NCBI GenBank assembly: GCA_040218535.1 | Contig: JAVJRG010000005.1 | Span: 1,302,001-1,366,000, forward strand | Length of the DNA stretch: 64,000 bases | DNA from: Lacipirellulaceae bacterium | GTDB lineage: Bacteria; Planctomycetota; Planctomycetia; Pirellulales; Lacipirellulaceae | Reading direction: 5' to 3' | Part shown: one piece after another, positions 43,637-53,000 of the stretch | Layout: the number at the start of each line of letters is the position of its first letter | Numbering within the stretch: the stretch's first letter is position 1 | Program-made: the position numbers and the translations under genes | Notes under the pieces: generated by a model | Databases searched by the model: none | What the model was told of the DNA's origin: nothing | What the model saw: the letters and a program-made list of their open reading frames with translations, nothing else

Positions 43637-44518
43637 TTATTGGACTCGCTGGGAAACTCTTAACTTGGCACTTCTCGCCCGTGGGTTCACGGCAAGTTCT
43701 GCCTCGGTCGCTTCAACGGGCCGTTTGGTGATCACCTCAAGTCGCTCATCATCGCGAAAGGCCCACTTTACCATACGATCCTCAAGCGAGTGGAAGCTAA
43801 TAATTGCCAGCCTACCACCCGGATTTAGGCAATTTGGCAGGTCACGGAGGGCGATTCTCAAGGCGTCAAGCTCTTCATTCACTGCAATCCGCAAAGCTTG
43901 AAAGGTACGCGTTGCCGGATCAATGTTGCTCTTCACGTTCTTGGGGATGCAGTTGCGGACGAGTTCGGCCAGTTCACTTGCCGTGCGGATCGGATTCTCC
44001 TCTCGCCGCTCGATAATCTTCTTCGCAATTCGACGACTAAAGCGTTCTTCGCCGTAGTCGTAAATCAAATCCGCAAGTGGTTCCTCGCGCAGTCGTGCGA
44101 GTAACTTCCACGCAGGCTCTCCCTCCTCAGTATTGAACCGTAAATCAAGCGGCCCATCGGCTTGAAAGCTGAAGCCCCGCTCTTCATCGGCCAATTGATC
44201 GCTGGAGAGGCCGAGATCGAGGAGGATGCCATCAACGCCTGAGATATCCTTTTCGCGAAGATACTCTGGTATGTCACAGTAGTTACCCACGGCGAACTGG
44301 ACCGGAAACTCGTCGATGCCGTTGGGTCGTCGTTGCAGAGCGAGAGGATCGCGATCCAAGGCTATCACCTTTCCGCCCGGCTCAACCGCCTGAGCCAGCA
44401 GCATCGTATGCCCACCACCACCGTAGGTGCCGTCGATCAACAGCTTGCCAGGCTGAGGCGCAAGTCCGGCGACAACTTCGTCGGTGAGAACGGGGATGTG
44501 GCAGGTGGTTGGGGGCAT
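43637..44518 (-). CDS. rsmH: 16S rRNA (cytosine1402-N4)-methyltransferase RsmH
   Basis: Methylates C1402 in the ribosomal decoding site with SAM. HIPVLTDEVVAGL opens the protein, the SAM-binding loop is DGTYGGGGHTMLLA (about 27-40), followed by ALDRDPLAL, GILLDLGLSSDQLADEERGFSF and RTFQALRIAVNEELDALR, with IISFHSLEDRMVKWAFR near the end. 293 aa. Lies in the conserved mraZ-rsmH order, though separated from mraZ by 332 nt. Confidence 0.96.
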   Translation of the reverse strand: MPPTTCHIPVLTDEVVAGLAPQPGKLLIDGTYGGGGHTMLLAQAVEPGGKVIALDRDPLALQRRPNGIDEFPVQFAVGNYCDIPEYLREKDISGVDGILLDLGLSSDQLADEERGFSFQADGPLDLRFNTEEGEPAWKLLARLREEPLADLIYDYGEERFSRRIAKKIIERREENPIRTASELAELVRNCIPKNVKSNIDPATRTFQALRIAVNEELDALRIALRDLPNCLNPGGRLAIISFHSLEDRMVKWAFRDDERLEVITKRPVEATEAELAVNPRARSAKLRVSQRVQ

Positions 44519-44850
44519 TCAGGTCGGGGATCGCCAGTATTGGAACGCAAGCAACAGCGGTGCGTACCTGAATCTATCATAACCGACGCCTCAGCCGGAG
44601 CTGACGGTCCTTGTCGCTCCGGGGGTGAGGTCGGCTGGCCTGCGGACGGTGCTTTCGCAACGTCGCACTACAGCGGGGAGACTCTCAAGATATCCATAAG
44701 TCGAGTCGCCCCATAAAGGTTCTCCTCAGGAGGACATCAGACTGTGGCCGAGTCGGATGCTGTGAGCAGAACGAAAACTAGCAATGGCGGGATAAGAGGA
44801 AGTGTCTCCAGGGTGTGAATCCAGGGGGGCTTGCTGCTAGTCGCTCAGCC
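44519..44850. other. 332-nt gap between rsmH and mraZ
   Basis: No gene is seen on either strand. mraZ and rsmH usually lie within a few bases of each other, so this gap is unusual. A 7-bp stem (CTCAGCC/GGCTGAG) at 44844-44864 surrounds the mraZ stop but has no T run. Confidence 0.5.
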
Positions 44851-45357
44851 TTACTTCGGCTGAGTTGTAAATTCTTGTGGACTCTTATTGGTTGTAGGTT
44901 GCACGCTCGGCAAGGTCGTTGAGCCTTGAGCGAACGCGGTTACCGCCAGGTCTTCGTACTGCTGGTCACGGCTGGCGACAAACTCCTCCCAGCGTTCGAG
45001 AGCCCAAATCTCGAAATGGTCTCGCACGCCGACAACGATAACTTCGTCAGTCGCCTCGGCCCATTGCAGGAGCTCGGCGGGGATACGTAGCCGACTCTGC
45101 TTATCGAGCTCGACACACGCAGCCTGGGAGTAGAAAAGGCGGCTGTAATCTCGCACCTCGCGAGCTGCTGGTGAGCCTTGGTCGAGTTTCTCAGCCAGTG
45201 CCGCGAAAGCTGGCTCCGGATACACGGCAATACAGCCATCTAGCCCGGGAGTGACGTACAGGGGCTGGTCTGTTAAGTTATTGATTCGTAATGGTTTAGG
45301 GAGAGCGAGACGCTGTTTCTCGTCCAGAGTTCGGCGGTAATTCCCTGTTATTAGCAT
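44851..45357 (-). CDS. mraZ: Transcriptional regulator MraZ
   Basis: Conserved DNA-binding repressor at the head of division/cell-wall clusters. The start at 45357 (MLITGNYRRTLDEKQRLALPKPLR) gives the family N-terminus; the longer frame lacks it. Two AbrB-like swapped-hairpin domains are visible: DEKQRLALPKPLR at about 12-24 and LDKQSRLRIPAELLQWA at about 84-100. 168 aa with a disordered Thr/Pro/Gln tail. Four TGGGG boxes at 10-bp period lie directly upstream. Confidence 0.94.
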   Translation of the reverse strand: MLITGNYRRTLDEKQRLALPKPLRINNLTDQPLYVTPGLDGCIAVYPEPAFAALAEKLDQGSPAAREVRDYSRLFYSQAACVELDKQSRLRIPAELLQWAEATDEVIVVGVRDHFEIWALERWEEFVASRDQQYEDLAVTAFAQGSTTLPSVQPTTNKSPQEFTTQPK

Positions 45358-45382
45358 GATTAATCCGAATTCAGGAACTCTG

Positions 45383-45417
45383 CCCCAAAACGCCCCACTG
45401 TTCCCCACAGAACCCCA
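45383..45417 (-). promoter_or_regulatory. Four MraZ-binding boxes upstream of mraZ
   Basis: On the minus strand TGGGG occurs four times exactly 10 bases apart (5-base spacers), from 26 nt before the mraZ start. MraZ is known to bind TGGGN direct repeats with 5-nt spacers and to repress its own promoter, so autoregulation is expected. Confidence 0.88.
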
Positions 45418-45642
45418 ACATACGGATCGTTACCGGGGAGTCAACACGACGTTTTCACGCGATTCCACAGCCGCTCGTTTTATCTAATGAGCAGGTAACG
45501 ACTTCGAGCGAATTGGCCGAATCTTCATTTTCTTTGGCTCCTATTTTGTCAGAAATAGTTGTTGCGGTTTTCGTAAGATCACGTTGCAAGCACCGCGGCG
45601 AAACGCTGCCTTTTGACACACCAATTACCAGCACGAGTAACT

Positions 45643-46704
45643 ATGGAAGAGACCTGGATCGACTATGACCTCCCCGCTGAGCTGATCGCTCAGGAGCCGC
45701 CGCAGAACCGAATTGATGCGCGTCTGATGCTGATTGATCGAAAGCGAGAGAGCATCGAGCATTTCCACATTCGCGACTTGCCGGAACTGCTTCAGGCTGG
45801 CGATCGCTTGGTGTTCAACGACACGAAGGTCATCCCGGCCCAGTTGCGGGGGGTTCGGATCGAGACTGGCGGGCGTTGGCAGGGACTTTTTCTGGGAGAA
45901 ACGGACTCAGGCGAGTGGAGGATCGTCTGTAAGACCCGTGGAAAACTCAAGGAACCTGAGCCCGTTATGCTGCTAGACCGTGACGGACGTGAGACGGCCA
46001 AATTGTGGCTCGTGCAGAGAGCGGGAGCAGGGGAGTGGCTCGCGAAGCCGGAGAGCGAGACGACAACCAGCGAACTGCTAGCAAAAGTGGGAAGGGTGCC
46101 GCTGCCTCCCTATATCCGCGGTGGTGCGATGGTGGACGATGATGTCCTCAGATATCAGACCGTCTTCGCCCGACGCCCAGGAGCTGTTGCCGCTCCAACG
46201 GCAGGTTTGCATTTTACGAAAGAATTACTGCAAGCTTTAGAGCAGCACGGGGTTCAGTCTTCGGCAATCACCCTGCACGTGGGCATGGGAACCTTCAAGC
46301 CCATCTCGACCGACGACCCGGCTGACCATGAGATGCACGCTGAATGGGGCGACCTAAGCGAAACGGCAGCCAAGGAGATCCAGGCGACACGCGAAAAGCA
46401 GGGCAGGGTGATCTCGGTGGGGACGACCTCCACACGCGTGTTGGAAAGCGTCGCAGCCGCTCAGCAGGAGACTTTAAGCGAATTGATCAAACCGTGGCAG
46501 GGCGACACCAACCTCTACATTCGCCCCCCCTACGAGTACAAGCTCGTCGATGCGTTGCTGACCAATTTCCACTTCCCACGCACCACGCTGCTGCTGCTCG
46601 TTCAAGCGTTCGGAGGATCGGAACTAATCCGCGAAGCCTACGAGCGGGCTGTCGCGGAAAGATATCGCTTCTACAGCTACGGCGACGCGATGCTGATCGT
46701 TTGA
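45643..46704 (+). CDS. queA: S-adenosylmethionine:tRNA ribosyltransferase-isomerase (QueA)
   Basis: Adds the epoxycyclopentane ring to 7-aminomethyl-deazaguanine in tRNA on the way to queuosine. The start at 45643 (MEETWIDYDLPAELIAQEPP) fits the family. Family signatures: RLVFNDTKVIPAQLRG, APTAGLHFT, VGMGTFKPI and VDALLTNFHFPRTTLLLLVQAFGG. 353 aa. Divergent from mraZ. A 25-nt palindromic repeat lies 22 nt after the stop. Confidence 0.96.
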   Translation: MEETWIDYDLPAELIAQEPPQNRIDARLMLIDRKRESIEHFHIRDLPELLQAGDRLVFNDTKVIPAQLRGVRIETGGRWQGLFLGETDSGEWRIVCKTRGKLKEPEPVMLLDRDGRETAKLWLVQRAGAGEWLAKPESETTTSELLAKVGRVPLPPYIRGGAMVDDDVLRYQTVFARRPGAVAAPTAGLHFTKELLQALEQHGVQSSAITLHVGMGTFKPISTDDPADHEMHAEWGDLSETAAKEIQATREKQGRVISVGTTSTRVLESVAAAQQETLSELIKPWQGDTNLYIRPPYEYKLVDALLTNFHFPRTTLLLLVQAFGGSELIREAYERAVAERYRFYSYGDAMLIV

Positions 46705-47043
46705 GTGAACAGGCATCATGTATTCAGAGCCGAGAAGCGTAAGCTTTCGGGCACCCAGTAAGCAAGCATGGATAAAGGCCCTCCCCGAGATTCTTAGAGT
46801 TGGGGCAGGTAACTCAATCGGGATCGAGGAGAGCCGTGTACGGTGTCAATCAATGGTGTTCGGTCAATGCTGCCCCAAGCGTTCTTGCAGTCTGTCACGA
46901 TGGAATCATCATCAGCACGGAACTATCCATCGGATGCTTTTGAGCGACTCATTAGCGATAATTGCGTAGAACGGACAATTGGTTGCGACTTCCCGCACTC
47001 ACGAGGGGTGAGTCTCCCATGAGACTGAATTAGCCACTCGTTC
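46705..47043. other. 339-nt gap after queA
   Basis: Apart from the palindromic repeat at 46727-46751, nothing was recognised. A small AGTCTC/GAGACT stem at 47011-47026 lies 18 nt beyond the stop of the minus-strand pilin and could end its transcript, but has no T run. Confidence 0.4.
46727..46751 (+). repeat. 25-nt palindromic repeat, GCGTWAGC family, copy 3
   Basis: GAGCCG-AGA-AGCGTAAGC-TTT-CGGG, 22 nt after the queA stop, sense orientation. The stem CCGA(G)A/TTTCGG pairs with one wobble. Confidence 0.75.
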
Positions 47044-47223
47044 CTACGAACCAAACGCAGTAGTGAGCTGAGTTGCCGAATGATCGAAGCTGTCCGCCGT
47101 GCTGTTGGCGAGCGTATTTACGGCTCCAATACAAACGATCACGATGAGCGCAAGCAGAACAGCGTATTCTACGGCCGTCGGGCCGTCTTCCTCCCAGAGG
47201 AAGCGACGTAGGTGAGTCAGCAT
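47044..47223 (-). CDS. Second Flp-type pilin, unlinked from the tad locus
   Basis: Read on the minus strand this 59-residue frame starts MLTHLRRFLWEEDG, then the mature pilin N-terminus PTAVEYAVLLALIVIVC and a tail TQLTTAFGS. It shares the E-D-G-P-T-A-V-E-Y-A-V core with the flp product at 31465, including processing glycine, Glu5 and Tyr. The leader is Arg/Leu-rich rather than Lys-rich. No strong ribosome-binding site is seen. It stands alone, 3.8 kb past tadD and on the other strand. Confidence 0.88.
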   Translation of the reverse strand: MLTHLRRFLWEEDGPTAVEYAVLLALIVIVCIGAVNTLANSTADSFDHSATQLTTAFGS

Positions 47224-47452
47224 GGTTTTTCTGGTGATCGAGTTTGATATATGGAGATCGCTTCAAGGACGAAGCGTCACAGCATATTAGAAGCCTATGT
47301 CGCAAGGGCTTGGCTCGCCGTCAGAATCGGACGTGATCGCCGAGAATCAGCCCTAGGGCTCAACTGCTTTTCGGTTTGGATCACTCGTAAGTGATTTAAC
47401 GGTTACTCCGAATGTGTCGAGAGTATTGGGCTAGTTGGCCTCTTCCCAGGAT

Positions 47453-47485
47453 AAAAAAAGCCAGCATGCACGGGGCAAGCTGGCT
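47453..47485 (-). terminator. Intrinsic terminator after the IscA-type gene
   Basis: On the minus strand AGCCAGC pairs with GCTGGCT and is followed by seven T, 34 nt beyond the stop. Confidence 0.85.
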
Positions 47486-47518
47486 AGTTCGAAGTTCGTT
47501 AGATGATTCTTTAGCGGC

Positions 47519-47857
47519 CTATGCCTGGAACGAGCTACCGCATCCGCAGCTCTTTACGGCATTGGGATTGTCGAAGGTGAAACCGCGCTTGTCGATGCCT
47601 TCGTAGAAATCAACGGTAGTTCCGTCTAAGTACAAAGCGCTCTTTTTATCAACAACAACTGGAATCCCATGGAAGTCCATCTTTGAGTCTGCGGCTGCGT
47701 CGTAGTTTTCGCTCTTATCGAAGCCGAGGGCGTAGCTAAAGCCGCTGCAACCACCGCCGGTGACTCCGACCCGTAGGAACGAGCCTTCGTCCATTTTCTG
47801 GTCCTCCATGATTCGCTTGACTTCGGAAGCTGCTTTTTCTGTGACGATGACGCTCAT
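47519..47857 (-). CDS. A-type iron-sulfur carrier (IscA/ErpA/HesB family)
   Basis: Carries and inserts Fe-S clusters. Three conserved cysteines: [11 protein letters not shown] (about residue 37) and CGCGSSF at the C-terminus (about 105-107). The order [13 protein letters not shown]...[13 protein letters not shown]...[23 protein letters not shown]...[15 protein letters not shown] follows the family throughout. 112 aa. Lies 156 nt downstream of the cysteine desulfurase on the same strand and is closed by a terminator. Confidence 0.93.
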   Translation of the reverse strand: MSVIVTEKAASEVKRIMEDQKMDEGSFLRVGVTGGGCSGFSYALGFDKSENYDAAADSKMDFHGIPVVVDKKSALYLDGTTVDFYEGIDKRGFTFDNPNAVKSCGCGSSFQA

Positions 47858-48013
47858 TTTCGGGTACCTCTTCGTTCAGGATCTCGTTGGCTGAATTGTA
47901 TGCAACAGGCCATCAAAATGGACTGGTTGAGCTCGTTTGGGGATGATTTCATTTCCTTAAGAATATACCAAAGAAGCGACTGGGGAAAGTCGGGATTGGC
48001 GACTAATCCCCTG

Positions 48014-49219
48014 CTATAGCTGCTTCAAGCGGGTGACCGCTGTGATTATCTGGCTGGCGGCGAAGTCAATTTCTTCCTCCGTATTGAATCGCCCCAGCCC
48101 AAAGCGAACCGTGCTTCTCGCCAAGTCTTCACTCATGCCCAGCGCCAACAACACGTGGCTAGGCGAGCCATCGGTGGAGGAACAGGCGGCACCCGAGCTG
48201 ACGGCCAGATCAGGCGTTTCCAGCATGATGGCTTCCCCGTCGAGCCCGGGAAACGCCACGTTCAGGTTGCCTGGCAAACGCAGCGGATTCCCCCGCCCGT
48301 CGTCAGCCTGGCAGTCAGGCCCGCAAAGAATTACTTGGCTAGGTCCCAGTGCTTCACGTAGTTGGTTGTCGAGACGCGAACGAAGTTGGCCCAATCGTTT
48401 CGACTCTTGGGCCATCCCGCTGAGGCTTAGCTGCACAGCTTTGGCAAAGCCGACGATTCCCGCGACGTTCAGAGTGCCGCTGCGGATTCCAGATTGTTGT
48501 CCGCCACCCGAGATCTGCGGCGAAAGTCGCAAGGCGGGGCGCTTCCGCCGGACGTAGAGCGCGCCGACGCCTTTTGGGCCGTGCAGCTTATGAGCGGTAA
48601 AGCTCATCAGATCCACGCCAAGCGTATTTACATCGACGGGGAGTTTTCCGACGGCTTGAGTCGCATCGCAGTGGAAGGGGACCTCTCGCTCGTGACAGTG
48701 ACTAGCAATCTCTTCCAACGGCTGAATGACACCGATCTCGTTATTCGCCAGCATCACGCTTACGAGAGCGGTCTCCTGCTTGAGGGCGTCGAAGAGCTGT
48801 TCCATATCGACTTGGCCCGCATTCGCTTTCCCGTGAGCGGCCACGTCCAGCAGTTCGATTTGGAAGCCAATCCGGCCCAGCCGTGTCAGCGGCTCAAGCA
48901 CTGCTGCGTGTTCAGTCTTCACGCTGATAATCTGCTTCGCCCGTTGACGGCGATGTTCCGCGATGCCTCGGATTGCTAGATTGTTGCTCTCTGTGGCCCC
49001 GCTGGTGAAGACGATTTCTTCAGGAGTGGCCCCGATGCTTTCCGCGATGACAGCCCGTGACGATTCGACGGCTTGCTCCGCCGCGCCGCCGAAACTGTGG
49101 ATCTCGCTATTTGCGTTGCCGTAATCCTCCGTGAAGTAAGGCAGCATCGCTTCGACGACGCGCGGATCGACTCGCGTGGTCGCGTGATTGTCGAGATAGA
49201 CGGGAAGTTCGAGGGCCAT
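48014..49219 (-). CDS. Cysteine desulfurase (NifS/IscS family)
   Basis: PLP enzyme that takes sulfur from cysteine for Fe-S assembly. VYLDNHATTRVDPRV opens the protein, FTSGATESNNLAIRG is the PLP-phosphate region, HCDATQAVGKLPVDV and SFTAHKLHGPKGVGALYVRR contain the cofactor Asp and Schiff-base Lys (about residue 206), and SSGAACSSTDGSPSHVL holds the active-site Cys (about 328) on a short loop, as in group I enzymes. 401 aa. In tandem with the Nudix and IscA-type genes. Confidence 0.94.
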   Translation of the reverse strand: MALELPVYLDNHATTRVDPRVVEAMLPYFTEDYGNANSEIHSFGGAAEQAVESSRAVIAESIGATPEEIVFTSGATESNNLAIRGIAEHRRQRAKQIISVKTEHAAVLEPLTRLGRIGFQIELLDVAAHGKANAGQVDMEQLFDALKQETALVSVMLANNEIGVIQPLEEIASHCHEREVPFHCDATQAVGKLPVDVNTLGVDLMSFTAHKLHGPKGVGALYVRRKRPALRLSPQISGGGQQSGIRSGTLNVAGIVGFAKAVQLSLSGMAQESKRLGQLRSRLDNQLREALGPSQVILCGPDCQADDGRGNPLRLPGNLNVAFPGLDGEAIMLETPDLAVSSGAACSSTDGSPSHVLLALGMSEDLARSTVRFGLGRFNTEEEIDFAASQIITAVTRLKQL

Positions 49220-49272
49220 ATCGCTATTCTAAGCAGAATCACGAATGTCCGCTTGCGGTTTAGCCGCTTTGT

Positions 49273-49908
49273 CTATTGGTACAACGCTTCCAGCACGATC
49301 TGCGACCACGATTCAAACTGCTCGATCTGAGCAAGCAGTTCTGGCACAGGCTTGAAGCCCGCATCGCGGAGGTCTTCCTCACGCTGGGCGACTTGTGGCG
49401 AATCGACTTCGCAGAGGTGCACCACGCCCAGGTGGACCTTGCCGACCTCTGTTTCGTCGTCGTTGATGAGGCCGACGCAAGTTTCGCGGTAGGCAGTATT
49501 GATATCGATCTCTTCTTCCAGTTCGCGACGCATGCCCTCGCGATAAACGTCGTCAGCGCTGTTTGATTGGGGACTGGCTGCTGAGGCATCGTCTGAGGAG
49601 ATATGACCGCCTACGCCAACGCTCCGTTTGGCATGCAAACGCTTCTCGCCTCCACTGCCACCACGGGCATACTGAAACACCTGCTTCACGCCGTCAGTAT
49701 TGGTGAACTGGAACACTACGTAAGGAATCAATTGCTTGAAACTGGGGTCCTCTTCCATTTCACCACGAGGGCGATAGGAGAGATCATCTCCCTCGAGCAG
49801 GGCCGGCAGGTAGCGGTCGAGATCGTTTGAAAAACCCTGAAAGTGCCCCAAATTATGAAACTTGGAGGTTGGGACAACGAGAATCTGTTCTTCGGCGACA
49901 GTGGGCAT
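49273..49908 (-). CDS. Nudix-fold hydrolase-like protein
   Basis: The Nudix box is partly visible: GVGGHISSDD...VYREGMRRELEEEIDI (about 100-140) contains the R-E-L-x-E-E core of the metal site, with an insertion of about 15 residues after the leading glycine. A beta-rich N-terminus (ILVVPTSKF, LIPYVVFQF) precedes it and a DSPQVAQREEDLRDAGF helix follows. 211 aa. The substrate cannot be inferred. It lies 53 nt upstream of the cysteine desulfurase, probably co-transcribed. Confidence 0.78.
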   Translation of the reverse strand: MPTVAEEQILVVPTSKFHNLGHFQGFSNDLDRYLPALLEGDDLSYRPRGEMEEDPSFKQLIPYVVFQFTNTDGVKQVFQYARGGSGGEKRLHAKRSVGVGGHISSDDASAASPQSNSADDVYREGMRRELEEEIDINTAYRETCVGLINDDETEVGKVHLGVVHLCEVDSPQVAQREEDLRDAGFKPVPELLAQIEQFESWSQIVLEALYQ

Positions 49909-50020
49909 TCGAGTAGAATCCTTTCGATAACGTGAGTGCTAGCACGCAGTTTACTCCTTGAACCAGTGACTTCACAAGCCGCCAGTCATCGCTACTACGT
50001 GAGTGATCTCGAAATGCGAA

Positions 50021-53000
50021 CTAATCGCTAATCCTCAGCTTGAATTCGTCTGAGTTCGCTTTCAACTCAGGTGCGTACATGGCGGAAACCTCGGTTGGCA
50101 ACGCACTGAATTTGCCGGGGATTTCCGCTCGCAGGCGGTAGCTGACGCTATGCTTCCCGCGAGCCAGGCGACGAACGAACAAGTTCACGCGATCGTCACG
50201 GTACTCAACGTAGGCACCTAGGTCGTTGCCGTTGTAGCCGCTGCGGACTTCGAGCGCCTCGCAACCGGCCGGCTTACGGTCTTCGAGCATTAAGTACTCG
50301 TAGTCGTTCTTGCTTTCAACAACCAACTCGACCTCGACAAGGTCGCCGCTGGTCAGTTCTTCGAGATTGACGATCGGCTGACGGTCGTACTTTTCGACCC
50401 GCTGGCTAACCGCTTGACCTCGATTGCCTGCCACGTCGATCTCCTTCTTCACAGGCACCAGCTTGTAGTAGTTTCGCTTGACCTTGACTTCTAAGCCGGC
50501 GGCTTCGATAGGGTCTTTCAGGGTGAAATTCGTCAGGTAACCGTTCCAGTAGATCGGTCCCTCGCCGCGCTTGCGGAACTGGACGGTATGCTTCCCGGTG
50601 TCGAGCCCATTACCTTCGGGCCCTTCGCCTTCGAGTACCAGCTTGTTGTCAAAGGTGAAGAGATTCTCTGAATTGATGGTGACGGTTTTCTTCAGCTCAC
50701 CGTCAATCAGAACTTCAAGCTCAACTTCACCTTGCCCTTCCTTGGTGGCGGCCAGGTAATCAGCGAAGGCCTCGACAACCAATGCCGTGTCCCGCGTGCT
50801 ATTCCAGTAGGTGGCGTGTTTGCGATTGTTGAGAAGGTACTTCACGAGCCGCGGCGCAACTTCGCTTTCAGGATTCTCAGCGACCAATAGCTTCAGGTAG
50901 TAGGCCTGAGCTTCGTACTCGCTTCCGTACCAATACCACCAGTAGCCTCCGGGCAAGTCGAGCCATGCGGTCTGGTTTTCGTCGTCCTGTTTGACGTACT
51001 GGCTGAGGTTTTGCATGACCATCGCCAGTTTCTCTTCTTCGCCTTGCAGCTTCAGGGCCAAACCGAACACGGCTTTGGAGTAAACGGCGAGCGTCGTGCG
51101 ATCTTGGTACAAGTAGTCACGCATGCTGGCGTTTTTCTTCTTGTTCTCGGCAAGAACCAAATACACGAGTGCGTCCAAGTTGTCGGCTCGCCGCTTCGCG
51201 GCTTTCTCTACATCGCGGGCTTTGTCCTTCTCTCGATCCCAATTGTCCAGCTTCGCCAGTTCCTGTTGCTGGTACCGTTCGAGCCACTGGACGCCTCGGT
51301 CAATCACGCCCGGAACGATGGCTACATCATTCCGCTGGGCGACCAAGAGCCCGCGGACAACGGTCGCCGTGGTGTGCGGTGAGCTGTGCTCGCCCCAACC
51401 GCTGAACCAACCCCAGCCACCGTCGGAGAGTTGCATTTCCGTCAGCCGGTTCACGCCCGCTTTGACCATCTTGTTGAGTTCCGCGTCGTCGAACACCGGG
51501 TTGCGGTCAAATCTTTGCCATTCCTTTGCACGCTCGACGTCATCGCCGATTTCTTGGGCGTTCAGGTTGGTGCGTTTCTTCTCGATGTCCGCTAGGTCAA
51601 CGCCCATGCGGATGAGCGTTTGCTGCGTGAGCACCGTCGGCAGGAAGCGGTTGAGTGTTTGTTCCGTGCAGCCGTAGGGGTAATCAGCCAAGTAGGGCAG
51701 GGCATCAACCATGGCACCAGCGAGTGTGGGTGTGTAACGCAGCTCGAAACGAGTTTGCTCGGGTCGTCGCTCGGCGGGCACGGTGAAAGTGAACTCTCCA
51801 CTGTTCTCATCGGGTTTGATGACGCCGGTGAAAGATTCCGTCTTGAGCATCCCATGCACGTAAGCCGGGAAGCTCATCTGCATCGCGTCAGACTCTTCGT
51901 CGGTGAGCGCACTCATGCGAACGACGGCAGTTCCTTCGCCGATGACCTTTACACGCCAATCGACACGTTTCTCGCCATCGGCGGGAATCTCGACCATCGT
52001 TTCCAGATTTTTCGGACCTTCCAACACGCCTCCCTCAAGCTCCAACTTCACACGCACCTCTTTCGACTCGGATAGATAGTTGTGGACGTTCGCTGAGAGG
52101 ACAACCTCGTCCTTTTGGATAAAGAATCTTGGAGCTTGCAAGCGAAGGATGAGGTTCTTCCGCGTGACGACTTCCGCAGAAGATTGCCCAACCCGCGTGC
52201 CGTGCCCCATGCCCCACACAGCGACTTTCCAAGCCGTGAGGTTTTCTGGCATGTCGAACTCCACCTCGGTAAGACCGTCGGAGTTGGTCTCCAAGGCTGC
52301 ATTCCAAAAGGCGGTGTCGGCGAAGTTCTCGCGAACGGTTGGGGCAACCAAATAAGTCTCATCACTCGACTGATCGCGGCCGCTACTGTCTTCACCTGAG
52401 CGCGAGAAACTATCTACGCGTGACTCATCCATGGGTGCGGCTGCTGCCATTGGCATCGCGTCGTCCATTTCCAAGGACCTGGCACGTGAGGATTTGCTAA
52501 GTCTTCCTCCGTAAAAACCACCACCGCCACCGAAGCCGCCGCCACGTCCACCGAATTCGCCTGCTTGTCCTTCCTGCCAGCTCTCGCCATCAACGGTGGA
52601 TACGATAAGATCAACGATGCTCTCACCGAACACGCCGAGATTACCCATGCGGATTTCTTTGCGCTTCGCGATGGGTGACTCGTAGCGGCCTAAGTTGGTT
52701 TCGCTTTGAGGACGATGACTTCGTCGCCATTTCCAGAAGAACTCCTTAATCTCCGGCACGTTGGTTCCGCCGGAGATGTATTCCAAGCTCTTGTCGTAGA
52801 CGGCAAGCACCGTGCTGCCGACGAATGCGTTGCCCTGGGTGTCCGTCAGTTTCAGTTGCACCTTCGCTTTTTGCCCAGGCTTGAAGGTTTCAGCCGAGGG
52901 GACAACCTCCACGTTGATCACACGGTCAGCGGGCGGGACATAAATCTCGCGGACCGTCTCATGCATTCGTCCGCCATGAACGGTGACCGCTTCGACGAAA

